Origin: Rhodospirillaceae bacterium
GTDB lineage: Bacteria > Pseudomonadota > Alphaproteobacteria > UBA8366
Length of the DNA stretch: 5,001 bases
NCBI GenBank assembly: GCA_002718015.1
Contig: PBCW01000071.1
Span: forward strand, 20,106-25,106
Reading direction: 5' to 3'
In this document: positions 1 to 5,001 of the stretch, in pieces
How positions within the stretch are numbered: position 1 is the stretch's first letter
Layout of the letters: each line of letters opens with the position of its first letter
Translations under genes and position numbers: made by a program
The notes under the pieces: generated by a model
Databases searched by the model: none
Told to the model about the DNA's origin: nothing
The model's input: only the letters and a program-made list of their open reading frames with translations

Positions 1-1
1 C

Positions 2-571
2 TTCCATATTGTCGGAACCGATCGCTGCGCCAACTTCAAAGAGGTTTGCGTGTCGGCCACAAACGGCGAAGAACCGATCTTTGATGAAGCGGAAACCTTT
101 GCCCCGGAACAGGCAACCTATCCCAATGGCACCCATATTTGCGAGCTGGAAATCGACCCCGAGACCGGCGTGATCGAATTGCTCGACTACACAGTGGTCG
201 ATGATTTCGGGAAAGCCATCAATCCGCTACTGCTTGAAGGACAGGTCCATGGAGGTATTGGTCAGGGACTGGGACAGGCCCTGTTGGAGTCATGCGCCTA
301 CGATCCCGAGACCGGCCAGTTGCTTTCAGCCAGTCTGATGGATTACACGCTGCCCAGAGCGGACAATGTGCCCAATATTCGCTTTCTGCGTCGCGACGTT
401 CCCTGCACGACAAACCCCCTGGGCATCAAGGGTGCTGGAGAAGCCGGAGCGATCGGCGCTCCACCGGCGATTGTGAACGCAGTGGTCAACGCATTGACGC
501 CGCACGGGGTCAAACATGTCGACATGCCGCTTACCCCGAATGCAGTCTGGCGCCTGTCCAACAGATCGTAA
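2..571 (+). CDS. Xanthine dehydrogenase / CoxL-like family molybdopterin-binding large subunit, C-terminal part (5' end outside window)
   Basis: The reading frame is open from the first bases of the window and ends at TAA 569-571, so about 189 C-terminal residues of a protein normally near 750-800 residues are visible. The GTG at 50 is an internal codon, since the upstream codons (FHIVGTDRCANFKEV) continue the family pattern. Seen directly: the PNGTH..ELEIDPETG segment, the cofactor-contacting stretch GQVHGGIGQGLGQ (codons 239-280), and KGAGEAG, whose Glu (codon 440-442) matches the catalytic base Glu of molybdenum hydroxylases. The C-terminus MPLTPNAVWR is typical of CoxL-like proteins. Such subunits carry the Mo-cytosine dinucleotide cofactor and hydroxylate or oxidise small substrates together with FeS and FAD subunits. 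The motif that separates true CO dehydrogenase from relatives lies upstream of the window, so the substrate cannot be named. The gap after it suggests it is the last gene of its operon. Confidence 0.9.
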   Translation, partial: FHIVGTDRCANFKEVCVSATNGEEPIFDEAETFAPEQATYPNGTHICELEIDPETGVIELLDYTVVDDFGKAINPLLLEGQVHGGIGQGLGQALLESCAYDPETGQLLSASLMDYTLPRADNVPNIRFLRRDVPCTTNPLGIKGAGEAGAIGAPPAIVNAVVNALTPHGVKHVDMPLTPNAVWRLSNRS

Positions 572-587
572 GCAGGAATCAGTTCTA

Positions 588-614
588 GGCCGGTGCAACG
601 CTACGCGGCCGGCC
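588..614 (+). terminator. Possible terminator hairpin after the molybdenum hydroxylase gene
   Basis: GGCCGG (588-593) can pair with CCGGCC (609-614), leaving a 15-base loop, and a T-G wobble adds one more pair. It begins 17 bases after the stop codon, a usual place for a terminator. No T run follows directly; the first T-rich stretches are at about 628-643. The 3' arm overlaps a 12-base palindrome that can instead form cruciform or dimer structures. The terminator call is therefore weak. Confidence 0.25.
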
Positions 615-722
615 GCCTCATTGCACTATTTTGACGCATTTTTGAAATTAGACCCACCTGTTTTTGTCAGAAATTCGTGGGCTGGCGGCTTTCTCGACCG
701 AGCTCTACTTCTAAACAATCAA

Positions 723-728
723 TAAAAT
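723..728 (+). promoter_or_regulatory. Candidate -10 box for the phosphatase-synthase-phosphorylase cluster
   Basis: TAAAAT differs from the sigma70 -10 consensus at one position and lies in the only strongly AT-rich patch close to the cluster. No good -35 hexamer is found 16-18 bases upstream; the best TTGACA-like site (TTGTCA, 664-669) is far too distant. If used, the leader would be about 85 bases long and would contain the inverted repeat at 774-791. An activator-dependent or alternative-sigma promoter would fit the poor -35, but that is inference. Confidence 0.2.
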
Positions 729-773
729 CATGGTTTTAGGATCAGACCCGCTTACGTACCTTGCCTGAAAATC

Positions 774-791
774 CCAATCAGACAAGATTGG
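774..791. repeat. Spaced inverted repeat CCAATC-N6-GATTGG, candidate operator
   Basis: Two perfect 6-base arms, CCAATC (774-779) and GATTGG (786-791), flank a 6-base spacer. The pair ends 27 bases before the phosphatase start codon. Its size and symmetry suit a binding site for a dimeric regulator. In RNA it would form only a short six-pair hairpin with a 6-base loop, and no T run follows, so it is not a terminator. The arms are short enough for a chance occurrence, and no regulator gene is visible nearby. Confidence 0.3.
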
Positions 792-818
792 CGTGAAACT
801 TGTAGCGACATAGAGCTT

Positions 819-1628
819 ATGAACCAGAATGTTGCAACAAGCGCCCCTTTTTTGGTCTTTACTGACCTAGACGGCAGCCTCATGGAGCATGACAGTTACT
901 CCATGGAAGCGGCAAAGCCGGCGCTGGCGGAACTGGCAAGGCGAGGCGTCACCCCGATCTTCGCCTCCAGCAAGACGGCCGTCGAGATAATTGCTGTTCA
1001 GCGCGCCAGCGCCATCACTGCTCCATTCATTTGCGAGAACGGGGCCGCCGTCTACGACTCATCAGGCAAGATCCTGACCGCATTCGGTTTGCCCCGGGCA
1101 AGCTGGCTCGATGCAGTGCATCAGCTAAGAGAACGACTTTCACTGAGGTTTACCGGCTTTTCGGACTGGCCGGCGGAGCGAATTGCTGAGCTAACAGGTC
1201 TGTCCGAGGGAGATGCCGGAAGAGCGCGGAGCCGCGAATTTACCGAACCGATGATTTGGCAGGATACGCAAGCCAATTTCCAGCTTTTTCAGAGCGAAAT
1301 ACAGAAACTGTCACTCACCACACTGGAGGGGGGACGTTTCATTAGCATCCAGAGTCAGTTCGACAAAGGCTACGCCATGAAATGGTGGCAGGCACGCCAC
1401 AACCAACCCCGTCCTTTCCTGGTTGCGCTCGGCGACGGCCCCAATGACGTTTCCCTGCTTGCCGCCGCTGACGCGGCAGTTGTCATTAAGTCCGGCAAGT
1501 CTGATCAACTTGATCCACAAGGCCCCGCGACTGTAATTCGCACGAGCATCCCCGGACCGGCGGGCTGGAATGACGGAATCAGACAAATTCTGAACCTGCT
1601 CGATTCGCAACAACTGCTCATTTATTGA
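819..1628 (+). CDS. mpgP: HAD-IIB phosphatase, mannosyl/glucosyl-3-phosphoglycerate phosphatase family
   Basis: This 269-residue protein is predicted to remove phosphate from a glycosyl-3-phosphoglycerate, giving glucosylglycerate (or mannosylglycerate) in the cytoplasm. All HAD motifs are present. Motif I is FTDLDGSL, with nucleophile D16 and acid/base D18. Motif II is the Ser of ASSKT (about S50). Motif III is K183 in FDKGYAM. Motif IV is GDGPND (205-210), which binds Mg2+. FICENGAAVY (70-79) and REFTEP (139-144) are typical of the MPGP branch, and the length is normal for it. ATG 819 is chosen because it puts motif I at the usual distance from the N-terminus; the ribosome site there is weak (AGAG at 812-815). 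It opens the cluster, with the synthase starting 10 bases after its stop. Family members commonly act on both mannosyl and glucosyl substrates, so the sugar is inferred from the adjacent synthase. The cofactor-dependent histidine phosphatase type of GpgP is excluded by the HAD fold. Confidence 0.85.
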   Translation: MNQNVATSAPFLVFTDLDGSLMEHDSYSMEAAKPALAELARRGVTPIFASSKTAVEIIAVQRASAITAPFICENGAAVYDSSGKILTAFGLPRASWLDAVHQLRERLSLRFTGFSDWPAERIAELTGLSEGDAGRARSREFTEPMIWQDTQANFQLFQSEIQKLSLTTLEGGRFISIQSQFDKGYAMKWWQARHNQPRPFLVALGDGPNDVSLLAAADAAVVIKSGKSDQLDPQGPATVIRTSIPGPAGWNDGIRQILNLLDSQQLLIY

Positions 1629-1629
1629 C

Positions 1630-1634
1630 GGAGG
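1630..1634 (+). promoter_or_regulatory. Strong ribosome binding site of the synthase gene
   Basis: GGAGG lies in the 10-base gap between the phosphatase stop (TGA 1626-1628) and ATG 1639, four bases before the start. It is the clearest Shine-Dalgarno site in the cluster and fixes the synthase start. It suggests the synthase is translated more efficiently than its two neighbours. Confidence 0.75.
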
Positions 1635-1638
1635 AATC

Positions 1639-2862
1639 ATGGGTGATTTTCATCAGAACGGAATCGTAACGACCCTGCATAATCTCAGGCAGCGTCCACT
1701 GGAAGCCATGGAGGCCGACCTTATCCGGTTTCAGAAAAGCAGACCCATGGGCTTGGTGCTACCTTCCCTTTTTTCTGAGCTTGAGGGATCGGCATTGTCG
1801 GGCATCGTGGAGGAACTATCCAAAGTACCTTATTTGAGCGAAATCGTGATCGGGCTGGACCGAGCCAACGAGGATCAGTATCGCTTCGCGATAGATTACT
1901 TCTCCGGGCTTCCTCAACACCACAAAATCTTATGGAATGACGGAGCCAGACTCCGTGCTATAGACACTCAGCTTCAACGCCTCGGTCTAGCCCCGATGGA
2001 AGAAGGAAAAGGTAGAAATGTCTGGTATTGTTACGGCTATGTCCTAGCTTCAGGGAGAGCTGATGCGGTAGGGCTTCATGACTGTGACATTTTAACCTAT
2101 GACCGAAGCTTGCTGGCACGGCTCCTGTATCCAGTAGCAAATCCCAACTTTAGCTACGCATTCAACAAAGGTTTCTACTCACGAGTTGCCGATGATCGAA
2201 TCTCGGGGCGCGTTGTACGACTTTTCGTGACACCGCTTATACGAACGCTGAAAAAGGTTTACGGTCGCTCGGAATTTCTGGACTATATGGACAGCTTTCG
2301 CTATCCCCTCGCCGGCGAGTTCAGCATGCGCGCATATGCAATCGGTGACCTGCGCATTCCGAGCGATTGGGGACTGGAAATTGGGGTGCTTTCGGAGATG
2401 AAACGAAATTACGCAACTAACAGGCTGTGCCAATCAGATATCGCCGATGTCTATGACCACAAGCACCAAGAGCTATCAGCAGGAGATCGAGAAAAAGGTC
2501 TGTCAAGAATGAGTATGGACATCGCAAAAGCCCTCTTTCGAAAGCTGGCAACCAATGGAGAAGTTTTTACACCCAATACGTTCCGAACAATCAAAGCTAC
2601 TTACTATCGCATGGCCCTCGATTTTGTGAACACTTATCAACATGACGCGGAAATGAACGGACTGAGTTACGATCGTCATACGGAGGAGGCCTCAATAGAG
2701 ATGTTTGCGGGTAACATTATGGAAGCGGGCGAACAGTTTCTTGAGCGGCCCATGGAGACGCCTTTCATTCCGAGCTGGAATAGAGTCATTAGTGCCATTC
2801 CTGACATCCTCACGCAGCTGAAAACGGCCGTTGATGAAGACCAGGCAGAATTTACTCCCTGA
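1639..2862 (+). CDS. gpgS: Glucosyl-3-phosphoglycerate synthase-like glycosyltransferase (GT81-like, GT-A fold)
   Basis: This 407-residue cytoplasmic enzyme is predicted to transfer glucose from an NDP-glucose donor to 3-phosphoglycerate with retention of configuration, the committed step of glucosylglycerate synthesis. Visible landmarks in order: VLPSLFSELEG (40-50), the nucleotide-sugar loop; IVIGLDRA (69-76); GKGRNVWYCYG (123-133), a donor-site segment; HDCD (147-150), the D-x-D metal-binding motif with D148 and D150; YPLAGEFSM (222-230), matching the PLAGE acceptor-site signature of GpgS proteins; WGLEIGVLSEM (244-254); and DHKHQEL (273-279), which supplies a likely metal-ligand His. A helical C-terminal extension of about 100 residues makes it longer than the mycobacterial enzyme (about 320) and close to the longer GpgS of other bacteria and archaea. 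The N-terminal 35 residues are not assigned. No membrane segment is seen. The preceding phosphatase and following phosphorylase support the glucosyl assignment; mannosyl-3-phosphoglycerate synthase (GT55) is a poorer match. Confidence 0.82.
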   Translation: MGDFHQNGIVTTLHNLRQRPLEAMEADLIRFQKSRPMGLVLPSLFSELEGSALSGIVEELSKVPYLSEIVIGLDRANEDQYRFAIDYFSGLPQHHKILWNDGARLRAIDTQLQRLGLAPMEEGKGRNVWYCYGYVLASGRADAVGLHDCDILTYDRSLLARLLYPVANPNFSYAFNKGFYSRVADDRISGRVVRLFVTPLIRTLKKVYGRSEFLDYMDSFRYPLAGEFSMRAYAIGDLRIPSDWGLEIGVLSEMKRNYATNRLCQSDIADVYDHKHQELSAGDREKGLSRMSMDIAKALFRKLATNGEVFTPNTFRTIKATYYRMALDFVNTYQHDAEMNGLSYDRHTEEASIEMFAGNIMEAGEQFLERPMETPFIPSWNRVISAIPDILTQLKTAVDEDQAEFTP

Positions 2863-2867
2863 CCAAT

Positions 2868-4640
2868 ATGCATGAGCAGACTCAAGCAACCGAACATGAC
2901 CTTTTGCGGCGGGTTAAGGAGCATCTTGCCGTTCTTTATCCCGATCAAGATCTCGATGTGTTGAGTGCAGATCTGGTAACAGCGATCAGCAGGGGCGGCG
3001 ATGTTCGGCGCCCGGTCCCACACAAAAGCCACTGGGATCAGAGCGATAGCGTTGTAATCACCTACGGCAACACCATCAAAAAGCAGAATGAGCTACCGCT
3101 TGTCACCCTTCGACGCTTTCTGAACACGCACCTAAAAGCAACTGTCTCAACGGTGCATATTCTTCCGTTCTTTCCGTTTAGCTCGGACGATGGCTTTTCC
3201 GTAATTGATTACCTGGAGGTCAATCCGGCCATCGGGGGATGGCAGGAAATCGAGGATATTGCCGGCGATTTCAAGCTGATGTCAGATCTAGTCATCAATC
3301 ATGTTTCGCGACAGAGTCGCTGGTTCGAAAACTTCAGAAACGACGAGAAACCGGGCAAGGGATATTTCGTCGAGGCGGACCCAGATGAAGACTACAGCGC
3401 GGTCGTCAGGCCACGAAACTCAGCCTTGTTCTCCTCCGTGGAAACAGTGGACGGAGAACGTCATGTCTGGTGCACATTCAGCAGTGACCAAATAGACCTG
3501 AATTTCCGCAATCCGGACGTGCTGAGGGAATTCGTCCAGATAGTCCGCAGATATCTCGACCATGGCGTGAGCATCTTCAGGATGGATGCGGTGCCTTTCC
3601 TATGGAAAGAGCCGGGCACATCTTGCGTCCACCTTCAGCAGACTCATGAAATCATCAAACTCTTTCGGACACTCATAGAACATCATTCTCCCGAAGCGCT
3701 GATAGTTTGTGAAAACAATGTGCCCAATAGGGAGAATCTGACCTATTTTGGCAATGCCAATGAGGCCCACATTATCTACAACTTCTCGCTTCCTCCCTTG
3801 CTCGCTTATACCCTGCTGGCAGCCGATTGCCGTCATCTTAAAACATGGATGATGAGCATGCCTCCAGCCCAGTTAGGCACCACCTACCTCAACTTCATTG
3901 CGTCACACGATGGTGTCGGGCTTCGACCGCTGGACGGCTTACTGAGTAATGAAGAGCGGGATAAACTCGTTCGCCGCGCACAAAACGCCGGAGGTAAAGT
4001 CACTTACCGCCGCGCTAGAGAAGGCTATGACAAACCATATGAACTGAACATTGCTCTATACGACCTGCTGCAGGGTACGTTCGACAGTCCGGAAAATCGT
4101 CTTGGGTATGAGCGCTTTATCTGTGCTCACACAATCATGCTTGCTCTGGAAGGCATCCCGGCAATTTACATTCAGAGCTTTCTCGGCACACGGAACGATC
4201 TGGCCCGGGTTGAGCAGACGGGACGAAATCGGTCTATCAATCGTCAGACCTGGCAAGAGGAAGAACTGGAAAACGAACTGGGGGAGCCAGCGTCTGTGCA
4301 TGCCCGCGTTTTTCGCGAACTGAAACGACTTCTGGCAATCCGCAAGAAGCAGCATGCCTTTCATCCCAACGCCACCCAATACACGCTACACCTGGGTCAC
4401 GAAATCTTTGCTTTCTGGCGCCAGAGTATCAATCGGGACCAGAGTATATTTTGTATAAGCAACGTCACCGATGAGGAAAAATCAATCTGTCTAGCAGATA
4501 TCAATTTGATCAGCATCGACCTGTGGCATGATCTGATAAGCGGCGAACATTATCAGGATATCGGAGAGCACCTTAAATTACGTCCCTATCAAACAGTGTG
4601 GATTAGCAACAAGAGTGCCAATGAAACTTCTGAGTCTTAA
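2868..4640 (+). CDS. ggaP: GH13_18 sugar phosphorylase, probable glucosylglycerate phosphorylase
   Basis: This 590-residue cytoplasmic enzyme is predicted to split glucosylglycerate with phosphate into alpha-glucose 1-phosphate and D-glycerate, reversibly. It has an alpha-amylase (GH13) barrel of the sucrose phosphorylase subfamily. Landmarks: HILPFFPFSSDDGFSVIDY (97-115), the subfamily signature; SDLVINH (139-145); FRMDAV (237-242) with nucleophile D240; IVCENN (279-284) with acid/base E282; SHDG (346-349) with transition-state stabiliser D348; GIPAIYIQSFLGTRND (429-444); and NRSINRQ (454-460). The C-terminal 100 residues resemble the GH13 beta domain. It is about 90 residues longer than true sucrose phosphorylases (about 490-505) because of an N-terminal helical extension and insertions, as in glucosylglycerate phosphorylases such as E. 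coli YcjM. Position directly after a GpgS-like synthase strongly favours that substrate; sucrose, glucosylglycerol or sucrose 6'-phosphate remain possible. ATG 2868 lies 5 bases after the synthase stop with no visible Shine-Dalgarno site, so translation probably depends on coupling. Confidence 0.78.
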   Translation: MHEQTQATEHDLLRRVKEHLAVLYPDQDLDVLSADLVTAISRGGDVRRPVPHKSHWDQSDSVVITYGNTIKKQNELPLVTLRRFLNTHLKATVSTVHILPFFPFSSDDGFSVIDYLEVNPAIGGWQEIEDIAGDFKLMSDLVINHVSRQSRWFENFRNDEKPGKGYFVEADPDEDYSAVVRPRNSALFSSVETVDGERHVWCTFSSDQIDLNFRNPDVLREFVQIVRRYLDHGVSIFRMDAVPFLWKEPGTSCVHLQQTHEIIKLFRTLIEHHSPEALIVCENNVPNRENLTYFGNANEAHIIYNFSLPPLLAYTLLAADCRHLKTWMMSMPPAQLGTTYLNFIASHDGVGLRPLDGLLSNEERDKLVRRAQNAGGKVTYRRAREGYDKPYELNIALYDLLQGTFDSPENRLGYERFICAHTIMLALEGIPAIYIQSFLGTRNDLARVEQTGRNRSINRQTWQEEELENELGEPASVHARVFRELKRLLAIRKKQHAFHPNATQYTLHLGHEIFAFWRQSINRDQSIFCISNVTDEEKSICLADINLISIDLWHDLISGEHYQDIGEHLKLRPYQTVWISNKSANETSES

Positions 4641-4642
4641 GC

Positions 4643-4661
4643 ACCGGACGCATCAGCCGGT
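4643..4661. terminator. Possible bidirectional terminator hairpin between convergent genes
   Basis: ACCGG (4643-4647) pairs with CCGGT (4657-4661) around a 9-base loop, filling nearly all of the 21-base gap between the phosphorylase and the minus-strand gene. A hairpin here could end both transcripts. The stem is only five pairs, and the flanking T/A tracts are short (TCTAATT on one side, TTAAG on the other), so intrinsic activity would be modest. Confidence 0.4.
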
Positions 4662-5001
4662 CTAATTGTCGGCGGCTTCTTGCTCCGCGCGCAGGTTGCA
4701 GGCCGTGACCTCCGGCATGAAGGCCACATATTTGAGCATCATGGCCCCTTTGATGTCCTGCTTTTCCAGAAAAGTCGTGGAATCGTCCACATAAAAGACT
4801 CGATTGGTGGTTGCCACCACTTCCTCATCCATTGGCATGACACACCGATGCAGTCCGAGATCGCTTGGATAGTTGCCCTCGGACTCAGGATGGTACATGA
4901 AAACCTCTCTGGTATCGGTGAAGTAAACTACCTCCACAACGCCGTCACGGTTAGTGTCCCGGGCACACATGTCGTAAATCAGAAAATTGTCGCAGTACTC
5001 G
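4662..5001 (-). CDS. Uncharacterised protein, C-terminal part (5' end outside window)
   Basis: The frame runs leftward from the window edge to a TAG stop at 4664-4662, giving 112 visible C-terminal residues. The Met at 4970 is probably internal: codons upstream of it (EYCDNFLIYD) stay open to the edge, look protein-like, and no purine-rich ribosome site precedes it. I do not recognise a named family. Visible features are four cysteines (in EYC, DMC, HRC and TAC), a DTNRDGVVE segment resembling an acidic calcium-binding loop, alternating beta-type hydrophobic stretches (VVEVVYFTD), and an acidic Ala-rich tail (EQEAADN). The paired cysteines and the D-x-N-x-D-G motif hint at a secreted or periplasmic protein or lipoprotein, but the N-terminus that would show a signal peptide is missing. 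It is convergent with the phosphorylase gene and probably not functionally tied to it. Confidence 0.7.
   Translation of the reverse strand, partial: EYCDNFLIYDMCARDTNRDGVVEVVYFTDTREVFMYHPESEGNYPSDLGLHRCVMPMDEEVVATTNRVFYVDDSTTFLEKQDIKGAMMLKYVAFMPEVTACNLRAEQEAADN

Larger units (their letters stand above)
572..818. other. Non-coding intergenic region upstream of the glucosylglycerate cluster
   Basis: These 247 bases separate the molybdenum hydroxylase gene from the phosphatase gene. Frames open across part of it are continuations or shadows of neighbouring coding sequence, with no recognisable protein and no ribosome site. The left part (588-616) is GC-rich and can fold. The middle (617-680) is AT-richer, with short T runs. 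The right part holds a TAAAAT box (723-728) and a CCAATC/GATTGG inverted repeat (774-791). The region most likely carries the end of the upstream transcript and the promoter and leader of the downstream cluster. Confidence 0.6.

Noticed and set aside
50..571. GTG at 50 as the start of a small independent protein
   Set aside because: The frame is open to the window edge and the upstream codons match the continuing large-subunit sequence.
653..681. CCCAC/GTGGG stem (653-657 with 677-681)
   Set aside because: Five pairs with a 19-base loop and no following T run; expected by chance.
664..692. Promoter based on TTGTCA (664-669)
   Set aside because: It is a good -35 hexamer, but the bases 16-18 downstream (around GGCTTT, 687-692) do not resemble a -10 box.
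516..725. A 69-codon plus-strand open frame running out of the molybdenum hydroxylase gene into the gap
   Set aside because: It starts inside a clearly real gene in another frame, has no ribosome site, and its product has no recognisable pattern.
2676..3032. Minus-strand open frame of 118 codons across the synthase-phosphorylase junction, and the other antisense frames at 1311-1640, 2179-2433 and 4056-4379
   Set aside because: All lie opposite genes with intact motifs, and their products look like antisense translations with no family pattern.
2868..4640. True sucrose phosphorylase
   Set aside because: The subfamily and catalytic residues fit, but the protein is about 90 residues too long, and the adjacent GpgS-like synthase and phosphatase point to glucosylglycerate. 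Kept only as an alternative.

Overview
The window looks like bacterial chromosome, most likely from a marine or saline-water gammaproteobacterium. That placement rests on gene content and protein style and is an inference, because the window contains no rRNA or other phylogenetic marker. It holds five coding regions, two of them cut by the window edges. I see no RNA genes, mobile elements or CRISPR arrays.

Layout: (i) 2-571 (+) is the C-terminal end of a molybdenum hydroxylase large subunit of the xanthine dehydrogenase / CoxL-like family. (ii) 572-818 is a 247-base non-coding gap with a 12-base GC palindrome, a short spaced inverted repeat and at best a weak promoter candidate. (iii) 819-4640 (+) is a tight three-gene cluster with gaps of 10 and 5 bases: an HAD-IIB phosphatase of the mannosyl-3-phosphoglycerate phosphatase family, a GT81-like glucosyl-3-phosphoglycerate synthase, and a large GH13_18 sugar phosphorylase whose best reading is glucosylglycerate phosphorylase. 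(iv) 4641-4661 is a 21-base convergent gap containing a small hairpin. (v) 4662-5001 (-) is the C-terminal end of an uncharacterised, possibly exported, cysteine-containing protein.

The central cluster is the main point of interest. The synthase would join glucose from an NDP-glucose donor to 3-phosphoglycerate, and the phosphatase would remove the phosphate to give glucosylglycerate, a compatible solute. The phosphorylase would split glucosylglycerate with inorganic phosphate into glucose 1-phosphate and glycerate. One operon would therefore encode both synthesis and energy-saving recovery of an osmolyte. Each enzyme family is known. The packaging into one transcription unit, and how a futile cycle is avoided, are the parts worth following up. 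The flanking genes show no evident link to the solute cluster.
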